36,615 nucleotides of DNA from Rickettsiales bacterium (GTDB taxonomy: Bacteria; Pseudomonadota; Alphaproteobacteria; Rickettsiales; JABIRX01): assembly GCA_016780625.1 (NCBI GenBank), contig JADHLN010000006.1:1-36615 (forward strand), written 5' to 3'. The position numbers and the translations under genes were made by a program. Positions 7,871 to 16,520 of the stretch are shown in pieces. How positions within the stretch are numbered: position 1 is the stretch's first letter; each line of letters opens with the position of its first letter. The notes beneath the pieces were generated by a model. That model saw only the letters and a program-made list of their open reading frames with translations. It was not told where the DNA came from and made no database searches.

Positions 7871-8955
7871 ATTTTTTTACCTAGCTCAGCTTTTATATTT
7901 AAATTAATTACCGTTAATAATAAAATTATATTAGGTAACCATATACCGTAATATAAATTAATTTTACCTGAATATGTTAAGGTAAATAATATATTTAATA
8001 TGAAAAACGCTATAAATGATATTGATATTGTGATAATAATATTAATTAATTTTTTTTTATATCTTGGGGGAAATATACAAAAATACGCTGCTAATAAAAA
8101 TAAAAAAATATAAAATAATGTTCTAGCAAGCATGTTATGCAATAATATTTTATAGCTTTTTACATTCTCACCATATTTGTGATCTGATATTATCTTAATA
8201 ATTAAATTATGAATTGCATAATGGTTTTTTATATCAATATTACGATGACTAAATCTATTTTTTACTAAATCAGAATCTATAGTCATTGGTAAATTTAATG
8301 TTTTTATATTTTTTATATTTTGCTCTCCATCAATAATCTTAACCTCTGACATTTTAATTAATTTATTTTCTAAAACTGCTTTATTTGCTTTTGTAATTAC
8401 TTGATTATTTTTATCTAAATTAATAATTATTAGGTCGTTAAAATAAATTTTATCTGCTATTTTAATTTTTTTTGCTCCAAAGATATATGGCTTATCTGAA
8501 TTTTCTTTAAACCATAAATGATTATGGTTTACTTTTTTTGCAACGCCAAAATCATTCTTCATAATATATTCATATTTTTCTTTGCTTTTGTTAGCCATTA
8601 CCCTTAAAAAACTAATATCCATTAGTGAAATTATAAATATAACTAATAGTGGATATATAAATATACTCTTACTATTTAGGCTAGATGATCTCATAATGGT
8701 GATTTCTGAGTTACTGCTAAGCCTTGTAAAAAAAAATATAGAGGAGATTAATATTATGAATGGCAGAATTTCGATTAATAAGGGTGTTTGCTTTAATAAA
8801 GAAACTTCTATAATTTTTTTAATTTCGATATTTTTTTTTGCAAATCTTCTTAATAATTCAATAGAATCTATTAACAAAACAAGCAATATTATTACTAAAG
8901 TTGTAATGGATAATAATTTTAAATATTTTTTTCCAAGATAGTTATATATTACCAT
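7861..8955 (-). CDS. lptG: LptF/LptG family LPS export permease, LptG-like
   Basis: An inner-membrane subunit of the LptB2FG transporter that extracts lipopolysaccharide for transport to the outer membrane. The 364-aa protein has the YjgP/YjgQ layout: two or three N-terminal membrane helices (about 12-30, 58-78, 99-118), a large periplasmic beta-rich region (about 120-265), then three C-terminal helices (about 275-350). LLIDSIELLRRFAKKN after the first helix matches the LptG pattern better than LptF. It starts 2 nt after the CsgG/FlgT-like lipoprotein and overlaps hemF by 10 nt. No partner LptF is in the window. Family confident; G versus F moderately so. Confidence 0.85.
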   Translation of the reverse strand: MVIYNYLGKKYLKLLSITTLVIILLVLLIDSIELLRRFAKKNIEIKKIIEVSLLKQTPLLIEILPFIILISSIFFFTRLSSNSEITIMRSSSLNSKSIFIYPLLVIFIISLMDISFLRVMANKSKEKYEYIMKNDFGVAKKVNHNHLWFKENSDKPYIFGAKKIKIADKIYFNDLIIINLDKNNQVITKANKAVLENKLIKMSEVKIIDGEQNIKNIKTLNLPMTIDSDLVKNRFSHRNIDIKNHYAIHNLIIKIISDHKYGENVKSYKILLHNMLARTLFYIFLFLLAAYFCIFPPRYKKKLINIIITISISFIAFFILNILFTLTYSGKINLYYGIWLPNIILLLTVINLNIKAELGKKIWS

Positions 8956-8957
8956 GA

Positions 8958-9977
8958 TTATATATAGCTTGCAAATGATCTAGGATAGATAACTGTTACA
9001 AAATCACCTAATTTTAATTTACCTGCAACATCCTTATCTTTTACTATAATCCAAGCTGAATTCTTGTTTATAATATTACTTATTACACCTGTGCCTAATT
9101 GATTTGTTTCTAATGTTTCTTTGTCGGTGAGAGGATTAATAGTTTTTAATTTTTGGAAGATTTTAACTTTTTGTCCATGTTTTAAGTTAAAGTTTTTGCC
9201 AGTTGAAATTTTAAAAATATATTTTTTACCATTATATCTTTTTTCCAGAATATATGATTTTCTATAGTTAGAAAAAATATTTTTTAAGATATGTTGGGTT
9301 TTCTTAAGCGATTTAAATGCAGCCTCTTTTAACAAGGATTCATTCTCATTTTTTAGATTTGATGTATCCACTTTTCTATTTACAAGCCATGACCTCTCTT
9401 CTATTGCATCTTCAAAAACAGTGCTATTAGCTTTAAGTGGTATAATTTCTTTCACTGTTAATTCTGGAAGTTGATATATCTTGATATTTCCTGAAAAATT
9501 TGCCGTATATTTATGTTTTGGAGGCATTCTATATGGTATTGATGAATTGCTATTATAAACATATTTAGCTGCTATAAATTTGTGAGTAAATGAGGCCTCA
9601 CTAATTTCACCCGAAATTGCAAAATCAGCTTTTATAGGCCCTTTATAGCTTGTACTATTATCTGTTATTTCAGCCAATAAGATTTCTTTTTCTAGCTTAT
9701 CAAAAGCATTACGATCTTGAAGATTTGCTAATTTATTTGCTATTAAGATATTTTCTATATTGACTGCTAAAGCGTTTCCAAGGCTAGATTTATTTTTTTG
9801 ATTCTTATTATTAAAAGGAAAAACAACAACAGAAGATATATTTTTTTCTAACTCTTCTTTATTGATCAGTTCAGATTTAAGGATTGGCTGCTTATCATAT
9901 TTAGCAAAGTTTTTTATGGTTGGTGCGCAGGATATGTTGATTAATAAAGCGAAAATTATTATTAATTTAAATTGCAT
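8958..9977 (-). CDS. CsgG/TolB-N/FlgT-like outer-membrane lipoprotein
   Basis: A 339-aa predicted lipoprotein (signal peptide ending INISC; Asn at -3 is not ideal). Residues about 48-135 read like the CsgG/TolB-N fold: a VVVFPF strand, a helix with LGNALAVNIENIL, then LQDRNAFDKLEKE and ADFAISGEISEASF. The last 90 residues contain a beta-rich segment, LKHGQKVKIF...LGTGVISNIINKNSAWIIV...LKLGDFV, resembling the C-terminal domain of flagellar FlgT. It lies 3 nt from an LPP20-type lipoprotein gene, a pairing known around CsgG-like and FlgO/P/T genes. No flagellar or curli genes are present, so an envelope structural or peptidoglycan-synthase-activating role is only inference. Confidence 0.55.
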   Translation of the reverse strand: MQFKLIIIFALLINISCAPTIKNFAKYDKQPILKSELINKEELEKNISSVVVFPFNNKNQKNKSSLGNALAVNIENILIANKLANLQDRNAFDKLEKEILLAEITDNSTSYKGPIKADFAISGEISEASFTHKFIAAKYVYNSNSSIPYRMPPKHKYTANFSGNIKIYQLPELTVKEIIPLKANSTVFEDAIEERSWLVNRKVDTSNLKNENESLLKEAAFKSLKKTQHILKNIFSNYRKSYILEKRYNGKKYIFKISTGKNFNLKHGQKVKIFQKLKTINPLTDKETLETNQLGTGVISNIINKNSAWIIVKDKDVAGKLKLGDFVTVIYPRSFASYI

Positions 9978-9980
9978 ATC

Positions 9981-10958
9981 TTAAATACCTAATATTGTAA
10001 ATATATCGCTTTCTGATATTTTTTTATTTAGATCTTTTATCGCAGAATCAATGGCTGCAGATGAATTTAATCTCGAAGAGCCCTTAAGTTCGATATTTTT
10101 TTCAGCAATTTGTTTTCCATAATTTTCTATTAATTTTAAATTTAAATTAATCTTAACCATGTGTGAACCATATATTTCTTGATGAATTGTTTTGGTAGAT
10201 ATCCTTAAAATAACATTGTTATTATTTTCTTCCTTATAGCTAACATTAAAACCAGATTTATTTAAAGCTTCACTTAATGCATTAGCAATTCTTGAATCTG
10301 AAGGTTTTGAGATAATATTAATTAATGCATCTTTTTTTATTTTTATTTCTTCCTCTTTAATTTCTTGATAGAAATCAAGATAATTTGCCGTAAAATCATT
10401 ATCTTTTGTTAAGCTATTTAATAGTTTTATATTTAATTTTTGTTTGTGGATCAGTGGCTTTATTTTATTAATAATAATTAATTTTCTTACAGGAATTTCT
10501 TTTTGTAAGGATTTATATAAACTTGTTATCTCTTTATTATTATTTCTTAATTCTGAGATATATTTATTTGCTATTTCCTGTCTGCTTACACTCACTAATA
10601 CATATGTTTTATCTGAAATATTTGCTGTTTTTTCAACTTCATAATTACTATATTCTATTGATAAGGTATTAGAATCTATATTTTGACTGACCCTTGATTC
10701 ATATTCACTTAAATTATTTAACTTTGCTTCAGAAATATTCTGAGAATAATCTGATGATATGGTTACTAATATTTTTTCTGAAATATTATTTAAAGCAAAT
10801 TTAACAGCTTGATCCTTACTACCAACACCAACACCATAGAGATTTTCAATGTTATTTTTGGGAGGCGATAAATACCATTTTGGTATTTCAGCATTATCTA
10901 TTTTACTTACACAAGAAGTTATTAAAATAAAAAATGTTAATTTTAGAATTTTCTTCAT
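9981..10958 (-). CDS. LPP20-family lipoprotein
   Basis: A 325-aa lipoprotein: signal peptide [16 protein letters not shown] with an ITSC lipobox. The mature N-terminus has the LPP20 pattern: [11 protein letters not shown], then [19 protein letters not shown], a run of residues that form helix and strand in this family, and [11 protein letters not shown] near residue 120. The C-terminal half (about 175-325) adds a second alpha/beta region with [16 protein letters not shown], suggesting a further domain. It overlaps the aroC stop by 4 nt and precedes the CsgG/FlgT-like gene by 3 nt. A shorter relative lies at 13761-14324. Family members are outer-membrane proteins of poorly known function. Confidence 0.65.
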   Translation of the reverse strand: MKKILKLTFFILITSCVSKIDNAEIPKWYLSPPKNNIENLYGVGVGSKDQAVKFALNNISEKILVTISSDYSQNISEAKLNNLSEYESRVSQNIDSNTLSIEYSNYEVEKTANISDKTYVLVSVSRQEIANKYISELRNNNKEITSLYKSLQKEIPVRKLIIINKIKPLIHKQKLNIKLLNSLTKDNDFTANYLDFYQEIKEEEIKIKKDALINIISKPSDSRIANALSEALNKSGFNVSYKEENNNNVILRISTKTIHQEIYGSHMVKINLNLKLIENYGKQIAEKNIELKGSSRLNSSAAIDSAIKDLNKKISESDIFTILGI

Positions 10959-12031
10959 TTTTTTCCAGTTAATGCAATATTTTTTAGATAAGAATCAGCT
11001 ATTACGCAAGCAGCCATCGCCTCTGCGACTGGCACAGCTCTAATTCCAACACATGGATCATGTCTGCCTTTTGTTAATATTTCTGTATTTTCTTTTTTTG
11101 TGTTGATTGTTTTCTTAGGAATTAAGATCGAGCTAGTTGGTTTTATAGCAAAGCGTATTATGATTTCTTGACCTGATGATATACCTCCTAAAATTCCGCC
11201 AGCATTGTTAGTATCGAACTCTACTACCTGGTTATTTACAGATATTTCATCTGCATTTTTAGAACCAGTAATTTTGGCGACATTATCTCCAGCCCCAATT
11301 TCCACTGACTTAACAGCATTTATACTCATAATGGCAGCAGCTAGTTTGCTATCAAGCTTGTCATAAATAGGATCACCCAGACCAACTGGAACATTAGATA
11401 TTCTTATCTCTATCTTTGCACCAACAGAATTTCCAGCTTTTCTAATTTGGGTTAGATAATCTTCACATTCTTTAATTTTGCTTTTATCTGCTATAAAGAA
11501 TGGATTATTAATTATTGTGTTATAATCCCATTTTTCTTTGCAAATCTTAATATCACCCATTTCAATCATTGAGGCCATAATTTTGATATTACTTGGCATA
11601 ATTTTTCTTGCAATTGCTCCTGCTGCTACTCGCATTGCAGTTTCTCTGGCAGATGACCTACCTCCACCTCGGTAATCCCTAATGCCATATTTCATTTGAT
11701 ATGTATAATCTGCGTGACCTGGCCTCAATTTATCTTTTATATCACCATAATCTTTTGATTTCTGATCTTGATTATAAATAATGAGTGATATTGGCGTACC
11801 AGTTGTTTTTCCTTCGAATATTCCAGATAAAATTTCAATTTTATCATCTTCTTTTCTTTGAGTTGTAAATTTGGATTGCCCCGGCTTTCTTAAATCTAAA
11901 TATTGTTGAATATCATCCTCTTTTAGATCAATTAAGGGCGGAACACCATCTACTACACAACCTATAGCTTTGCCATGGCTTTCTCCCCAGCTTGTATATT
12001 TAAAAAAATCTCCAAATGAATTACTTGCCAT
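10955..12031 (-). CDS. aroC: Chorismate synthase
   Basis: Makes chorismate from EPSP, the last shikimate step, using reduced FMN. The 358-aa protein shows the family signatures: [19 protein letters not shown] near residues 14-32, the [20 protein letters not shown] block near 105-125 followed by [10 protein letters not shown], and [16 protein letters not shown] near the C-terminus. It heads a tightly packed minus-strand run that otherwise encodes envelope proteins and hemF; the stop overlaps the LPP20 gene by 4 nt. Chorismate feeds folate synthesis (the divergent folK-folP) and aromatic amino acids (chorismate mutase at 35592-36329). Assignment is certain. Confidence 0.97.
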   Translation of the reverse strand: MASNSFGDFFKYTSWGESHGKAIGCVVDGVPPLIDLKEDDIQQYLDLRKPGQSKFTTQRKEDDKIEILSGIFEGKTTGTPISLIIYNQDQKSKDYGDIKDKLRPGHADYTYQMKYGIRDYRGGGRSSARETAMRVAAGAIARKIMPSNIKIMASMIEMGDIKICKEKWDYNTIINNPFFIADKSKIKECEDYLTQIRKAGNSVGAKIEIRISNVPVGLGDPIYDKLDSKLAAAIMSINAVKSVEIGAGDNVAKITGSKNADEISVNNQVVEFDTNNAGGILGGISSGQEIIIRFAIKPTSSILIPKKTINTKKENTEILTKGRHDPCVGIRAVPVAEAMAACVIADSYLKNIALTGKK

Positions 12032-12051
12032 ATTAACTTTCTATAAGTAGA

Positions 12052-12071
12052 TAACCTATATATCTAGGTTA
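12052..12071. promoter_or_regulatory. Inverted repeat between aroC and folK (possible operator)
   Basis: TAACCTA (12052-12058) and TAGGTTA (12065-12071) form a perfect 7-bp inverted repeat with a 6-nt spacer. It lies in the 70-nt divergent space between aroC and folK, so a bound protein could affect both. No regulator is known for it; the role is inferred from position and symmetry only. Confidence 0.35.
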
Positions 12072-12101
12072 CAAAATTATTATTAAAAAAGCAAAAATAA
12101 A

Positions 12102-12632
12102 GTGCATAAAGTTATTTTAGGAATAGGAACTAATATTGGAGACAGATTTTTTTTCTTGCAAAGTGCAGTTAATCTTATCCTAGAAGATAAATTAATTAGC
12201 GATGTTAATGCCTCATCAATCTATGAATCTAAGGCTTTATTACCTGATGATGCTCCGCAGGAATGGGAAAAAGATTTTTTAAATATGGCTATATGTGGAT
12301 TTTGTAAATTGCAACCTTTGGATTTATTAAAGAAAATTAAACTAATAGAAAAAAATATTGGAAGAAAGGATAGAGGATTTTGGTCACCAAGAGAGATTGA
12401 CATTGATATTCTTGCATTTGGGGATGTTGTAACTTTTTCACAAAAACTTATCATTCCTCACAGTGAATTTTTAAAAAGAAATTTTGCCTTTTTACCAGCA
12501 GCAGAAATATACCCAGAGTGGATTTATCCAAAAAATGATTTATTTTTTCAAAAAACACTTGAAGAAATAATCTCTGAGGTGTCTATTGATTGCGATAATA
12601 TTAAAAAAACTAATTACAAAATAACTCTTTAA
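12102..12632 (+). CDS. folK: 2-amino-4-hydroxy-6-hydroxymethyldihydropteridine pyrophosphokinase
   Basis: Transfers pyrophosphate from ATP to the pterin in folate synthesis. The 176-aa protein opens with HKVILGIGTNIGDRFFFLQSA (HPPK GxGxNxGDR-like) and has the signature RKDRGFWSPREIDIDILAFGD near residues 93-112, followed by LIIPHSEFLKRNFAFLPAAEI. The start is a GTG at 12102. The gene is 6 nt upstream of folP and divergent from aroC. Assignment is confident. Confidence 0.95.
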   Translation: MHKVILGIGTNIGDRFFFLQSAVNLILEDKLISDVNASSIYESKALLPDDAPQEWEKDFLNMAICGFCKLQPLDLLKKIKLIEKNIGRKDRGFWSPREIDIDILAFGDVVTFSQKLIIPHSEFLKRNFAFLPAAEIYPEWIYPKNDLFFQKTLEEIISEVSIDCDNIKKTNYKITL

Positions 12633-12638
12633 AATCTC

Positions 12639-13445
12639 ATGGCAAAAATAGTAGGAATACTCAATATTACTCCCGACTCATTCTCTGATGGAGGAAAATA
12701 TCTCAATCTTGAAACAGCTTTTAAGCAAGCTATCACCTTAATAAGCGATGGAGCTGATGTAATAGATATAGGCGCTGAATCCACCAGACCAAACGCCACA
12801 CCTATTTCACAGAGCGAAGAATGGCAAAGACTAAGTTATATTTTACCTAAATTAATAGATTTAATTCACAGCAAAAAAAAACAGGTAAGCATCGATACTA
12901 GAAATTCATTAACAGCAAAAAAAGCTATTGAATATGGAGTAGATTATATTAACGACGTTTCCGCTTGTAGTAGTGATCCTAATATAATTAATGTGGTGGC
13001 AGATGCAAATATGCCAATTATTATTTCACATAATCTTGGTATACCTGCTGATAAATCAATAACCCTCCCGAAAGATATTGACGTTATTGAAAACCTTAGA
13101 GAATGGCTTAATAATAAAGCAGATCTACTTATTAAAGAAGGTATCAAAAAATCAAATATAATTTTTGATGTTGGGATTGGCTTTGGCAAAAACTCAAAGC
13201 AATCTCTTGAAATACTAAGCAAGCTAGAAGAATTTAAAGATATAGGACATAAAATTTATGTGGGTCACTCCAGAAAATCTTTTCTAGAGGAATTTGAACC
13301 AAAAAACGAGATTGATCGTGATAACCTTACGGCAATAATGGCCTCAAAAATATATGACTATTGCGATTTTATTAGAGTGCACAATGTAAGGCTTACAGTT
13401 TTTATTATCAAAAACTTTATGAATTTTGCAAAGAAATCTAGTTGA
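12639..13445 (+). CDS. folP: Dihydropteroate synthase
   Basis: Condenses the pterin pyrophosphate made by FolK with p-aminobenzoate; the target of sulfonamides. The 268-aa TIM barrel has GILNITPDSFSDGGKY at the N-terminus, GADVIDIGAESTRP near residues 38-51, the FDVGIGFGKN pterin-binding strand near 176 and YVGHSRKSFL near 207. All usual functional segments are present. It follows folK by 6 nt, forming a two-gene folate operon. Its 3' end overlaps a convergent small lipoprotein gene by 8 nt. Assignment is confident. Confidence 0.96.
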   Translation: MAKIVGILNITPDSFSDGGKYLNLETAFKQAITLISDGADVIDIGAESTRPNATPISQSEEWQRLSYILPKLIDLIHSKKKQVSIDTRNSLTAKKAIEYGVDYINDVSACSSDPNIINVVADANMPIIISHNLGIPADKSITLPKDIDVIENLREWLNNKADLLIKEGIKKSNIIFDVGIGFGKNSKQSLEILSKLEEFKDIGHKIYVGHSRKSFLEEFEPKNEIDRDNLTAIMASKIYDYCDFIRVHNVRLTVFIIKNFMNFAKKSS

Positions 13446-13635
13446 TGATCAAATTTTCAATTAATGATTTTGAATCAATAAAATATGGATCTTTTGCCTT
13501 ATTCTCATAAGAAAAATATTCTGCATCTATCTGGTTATTTGATACTACAAGCATATTCTCATCTTTTTTGATGCTGCAATTACACAATGTTGAAAAAATA
13601 ATTACTAGAAATGCTTTTTCGATTTTACTTCTCAT
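13438..13635 (-). CDS. Small putative lipoprotein, 65 aa
   Basis: A 65-aa product with a basic start (MRSKIEKA), a hydrophobic segment and CNCS at residues 18-21. Asn at -1 is unusual for a lipobox, so lipidation is uncertain. The mature part is polar (VVSNNQIDAEYFSYENKA) with no recognisable domain. Its ATG lies inside the 3' end of the 47-aa lipoprotein gene (11-nt overlap), so it is probably translationally coupled as the third gene of the LPP20 operon. It overlaps folP by 8 nt tail to tail. Function is unknown; the tight coupling is the main evidence that it is real. Confidence 0.55.
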   Translation of the reverse strand: MRSKIEKAFLVIIFSTLCNCSIKKDENMLVVSNNQIDAEYFSYENKAKDPYFIDSKSLIENLIIN

Positions 13636-13768
13636 CTAACTCCTTAAATAACTCCTTAAATTCTTGTTTAATTTTGTTTTTATGCTGCTCTCTATTATTA
13701 AATTCATGATTTTTTGTACAAGACAACAAAAATACAAAAATTAGCAATGCAGGAAATCTACTAATCAT
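13625..13768 (-). CDS. Small lipoprotein, 47 aa
   Basis: Read from the gap between two lipoprotein genes. It encodes MISRFPALLIFVFLLSC followed by a 30-residue charged tail; LLSC is a good lipobox. The tail ends in an in-frame tandem repeat, FKEL-FKEL, reflected in DNA as two copies of 'ttaaggagtta'. The mature part would be a lipid-anchored amphipathic helix. Its ATG overlaps the end of the LPP20-type gene by 8 nt, and its end overlaps the next gene by 11 nt, so all three appear coupled. No family is recognised. Confidence 0.62.
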   Translation of the reverse strand: MISRFPALLIFVFLLSCTKNHEFNNREQHKNKIKQEFKELFKELDEK

Positions 13769-14324
13769 CTAACTCTTTATCTAAATCTTCATAGAGTTTT
13801 TCAACAGCTTTTGATGCTTTATTAATATATTCTTGTTTTGTAGAAGCGTTCTTTAGCTGCTCTTCTAATATCTCTTGGTTTTCTTCAAAAAAATCTTTAA
13901 CTAACTCGCTATCTAAAGCCATTTGAATATAGAGACTACCATCATTATTATCTCTATACATATTTACTCTTTTACTACCTGCTAAGGGGAATTTTTTGAC
14001 TAAATTCTTAGTTGCTTGGCTAAAAATATTATCAAATTCTTCAACATCAGATACTTTTGCAGATCTAATAGCATTTTTAGTAATTCTTGAGACTTCAGTT
14101 TGTAAAATAGCGGCTATATTTGCTCTTGCATCTGCTTCAGCTTGAGGTATTTGGATTTGTAGACCTCCTCTGCTTTTAGGGGCAATACCTACTGCAGATA
14201 TTTTACCTTTAATATTTGGATTAATTACCCAATTTGGAAGGTCTAGCTGCGCTTTTTCTTGTATTGTGGGCTTACTGCATGCGGAAAAAAGGATTAATAA
14301 GATAAAAATTATTATGTTTTTCAT
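13761..14324 (-). CDS. LPP20-type lipoprotein, short paralogue
   Basis: A 187-aa lipoprotein with signal peptide MKNIIIFILLILFSAC. The mature part carries the LPP20 pattern: LPNWVINPN, then ISAVGIAP, an alanine-rich helix QAEADARANIAAILQ and a strand YIQMALDSELV near residue 137. The last 40 residues are charged and probably helical or coiled-coil. It resembles the LPP20 protein at 9981-10958 in layout but lacks its C-terminal domain. It is the first gene of a three-lipoprotein operon with a predicted promoter at 14347-14374, back to back with the tRNA-Ile promoter. Its function is unknown; an outer-membrane site is inferred from the family. Confidence 0.62.
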   Translation of the reverse strand: MKNIIIFILLILFSACSKPTIQEKAQLDLPNWVINPNIKGKISAVGIAPKSRGGLQIQIPQAEADARANIAAILQTEVSRITKNAIRSAKVSDVEEFDNIFSQATKNLVKKFPLAGSKRVNMYRDNNDGSLYIQMALDSELVKDFFEENQEILEEQLKNASTKQEYINKASKAVEKLYEDLDKELDD

Positions 14325-14346
14325 AAATCTACCAATATTTTTATTG

Positions 14347-14374
14347 ATTATTTAAAATATTAATTAAATGTCAA
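14347..14374 (-). promoter_or_regulatory. Promoter of the LPP20-type lipoprotein operon
   Basis: Reading the minus strand, TTGACA (14374-14369) is followed after 16 nt by AATAAT (14352-14347), about 22 nt before the ATG at 14324. The -35 box is separated from the oppositely oriented -35 box of the tRNA promoter by only 2 nt. The -10 match is imperfect. Confidence 0.45.
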
Positions 14375-14376
14375 CC

Positions 14377-14405
14377 TTGACAAACAGCGGGATAATTTTT
14401 ATAAA
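14377..14405 (+). promoter_or_regulatory. Promoter of tRNA-Ile (and probably prfB)
   Basis: TTGACA at 14377-14382, a 17-nt spacer and TATAAA at 14400-14405: a near-consensus sigma-70 promoter. It lies 21 nt before the tRNA, so the transcript would start about 15 nt upstream of it. No terminator is seen between the tRNA and prfB, 30 nt further on, so both may be transcribed from here. Confidence 0.7.
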
Positions 14406-14426
14406 GTCTTTCTTACTTTTTAAAGT

Positions 14427-14502
<76 letters not shown>

Positions 14503-14532
14503 TTTCAATTTGTCTGTAATAATGGTTTTTTT

Positions 14533-15619
14533 ATGAATATATCAGAAATAATTGATGAAATAAGCAGAAATCTTAAAATTTTAAGAGGCTATCTTTGACC
14601 CTGATGCTTTAAAAGGAGAGCTAGATCAATTAGAAAAGCTAGTTGAAGATTCAAATTTATGGGACGATCCTGATATTGCTAAAAAAACTCTACAACAAAA
14701 AGATAATATCTCTAAAAAACTTAATAGATTATTAAATTTAGAGAGTAACTTTTTTGATTATAAAGAATTATATGATTTATCTAAGGGTGATTCTGATCCT
14801 GAGAGCTTAACAGAAATAGAAAAGCAATTTAGGATTATTTTAAAGGATAGTATATCATTTAAAATAGAGGCACTTTTTTCAGGAGATGCAGATTCTAATA
14901 ACTGCTTTCTTGAAATACATCCGGGAGCTGGTGGCACAGAGAGTCATGATTGGGCAGAGATGCTATTAAGAATGTATTTACGATTTGCAGATCTTCGTAA
15001 TTTTAAAGCAGAAATACTTGATGAGCATAAAGGAGATGAGGCCGGGATTAAATCTGTTACAGTAAAGATTTCAGCTCTTAATGCTTATGGCTTTTTAAAA
15101 AATGAATCTGGAGTGCATAGATTAGTAAGAATATCCCCTTTTAATTCAAACGGCAAAAGAATGACCAGCTTTGCGAGCGTTTGGGTCTATCCAGAAATTA
15201 ATGAGGCAATAAAAATAGAAATAGCAGATAAAGATTTAAGGATAGATACATATCGTGCATCTGGTGCAGGTGGTCAGCATGTAAACAAAACAGATTCAGC
15301 AATAAGAATAACTCATTTACCAACGAATATTGTTGTTCAATGCCAAAATTCACGCTCACAACATAAAAACCGTGAAGAGGCATTTAAAATGCTTAAATCG
15401 CGATTATATGAATTAGAGCTTAGAAAAAAACAAGAAAATGAACAAAAACAAAATTCTGCAAAAACAGAAATAGGATGGGGTAATCAAATTAGATCATATA
15501 TATTGCAACCATATCAATTGGTAAAAGATTTACGCTCAAATTATGAAACTTCTAATATTCAGGCTGTATTGGATGGAGATATTGATGAAATAATTAATTC
15601 AGTGATAGTTATTAATTAG
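14533..15619 (+). CDS. prfB: Peptide chain release factor 2, expressed by programmed +1 frameshift
   Basis: RF2 recognises UGA and UAA stop codons and triggers peptide release. Translation starts at ATG 14533, reads 21 codons to ...LRGYL and meets an in-frame TGA at 14596-14598. A +1 shift at CTT-T-GAC moves into the frame beginning at 14597, which runs to the stop at 15619, giving about 361 aa, the normal RF2 length. The class I release-factor core is intact: LEIHPGAGGTESHDWAEM, the GGQ motif at residues 246-248 (SGAGGQHVNKTDSAIRITH) and the C-terminal SNYETSNIQAVLDGDID. An ORF caller without recoding would start it wrongly at 14960. The 3' end overlaps the convergent DUF1189 gene by 8 nt. 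Confidence 0.95.
14583..14599 (+). promoter_or_regulatory. prfB programmed +1 frameshift site
   Basis: AGAGGCTATCTTTGAC matches the autoregulatory RF2 site: an internal Shine-Dalgarno-like AGAGG, then the slippery CTT followed by TGA with C in the next position. Low RF2 leaves the TGA unread long enough for the ribosome to slip onto GAC. The internal Shine-Dalgarno is weaker than the AGGGGG of E. coli. Confidence 0.92.
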
Positions 15620-16520
15620 TTTTTTTGGTGGATATTGCAGTTACTGCAAAAGAAATAAAATAAAAATTAATTGCTAATATTATTAAACCTCCATATGCAG
15701 AATTTCCTATTATATTTGAGGACCACATGCTTATAGCATCTATTGACTTTAAAAATAATGACGGAATTAAGGCAGCAGCAGTTATAGCAAATATTTTTTT
15801 ATATGAATATGCTAGTTTTTTTCTTTTCAACAATAAGCTTGTAACTAATGATAAGGCAAATATTTCAATAATTTTTAATAAAATACTTATCACAAATGTT
15901 ATTGGTAGAACTGAAAACAACAAATTTCTACCTAAATTATTTACATATAGCTGTATAGTGCTTTCTACTAAATTACTATCAATGGTAATATTCTCATTAT
16001 TATAATTTATAAAACTTGCCTCTACCTTCATTTGATTTATGGGAATGTTATTATAGCCAAATATATTAAGTAAATATGATATAATCTCTATACTATCAAA
16101 GAATACCCCTTCTTTAGAGAATAGAATTAATGAATTTGTTGCTACTAATGAATTTTTATCAGGATCAATTGTAATAAGGTTATTATTTTCTGATGTACCG
16201 CTAATAACAATAGGTAATATTGGGTTTTGTTCTATATCTAATTTACCAGATATGATTTTTATCTTGGGAAAGTTAGATATAGAATCTCTAATTTTTATTA
16301 TTTTTTCATTTTTACTTTCAGCAAAGTCGAATGAAGAAAATGACTTATATATGATTAAAGTCGGGATAAAAAAGGAAAAAAACAATATAAAAATAATTGT
16401 TTTTAAACCATAGCCTTTTTGTTGATATGCTACATATTGGTAAAATTCTGGCTTAAAAAAAGAATAGAATATTCTGTAGATATGATTGTTATATTTTGTA
16501 GAGTTTTTACCCTTACTCAT
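15612..16520 (-). CDS. DUF1189-like membrane protein
   Basis: A 302-aa membrane protein. It begins with a basic stretch, then YSFFKPEFYQYVAYQQKGYGLK before a first helix at about 43-62, resembling the DUF1189 start (short motif SF..P.FY.). A large extracytoplasmic region (about 65-195) is followed by helices at roughly 200-225, 240-262 and 272-295. The family's function is unknown. Its ATG overlaps the fabI stop by 8 nt, making it the last gene of the long fumC-to-DUF1189 run. Family assignment is from remembered features and is moderate. Confidence 0.6.
   Translation of the reverse strand: MSKGKNSTKYNNHIYRIFYSFFKPEFYQYVAYQQKGYGLKTIIFILFFSFFIPTLIIYKSFSSFDFAESKNEKIIKIRDSISNFPKIKIISGKLDIEQNPILPIVISGTSENNNLITIDPDKNSLVATNSLILFSKEGVFFDSIEIISYLLNIFGYNNIPINQMKVEASFINYNNENITIDSNLVESTIQLYVNNLGRNLLFSVLPITFVISILLKIIEIFALSLVTSLLLKRKKLAYSYKKIFAITAAALIPSLFLKSIDAISMWSSNIIGNSAYGGLIILAINFYFISFAVTAISTKKTN

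Noticed and set aside
8582-8941. 119-aa plus-strand ORF opposite lptG
   Set aside because: Fully inside lptG on the other strand, with low-complexity Ile/Asn-rich translation and no ribosome site; lptG has clear family features.
14533-14598. prfB as a gene broken by a point mutation
   Set aside because: The TGA lies exactly in the conserved CTT-TGA-C recoding context, so it is programmed.
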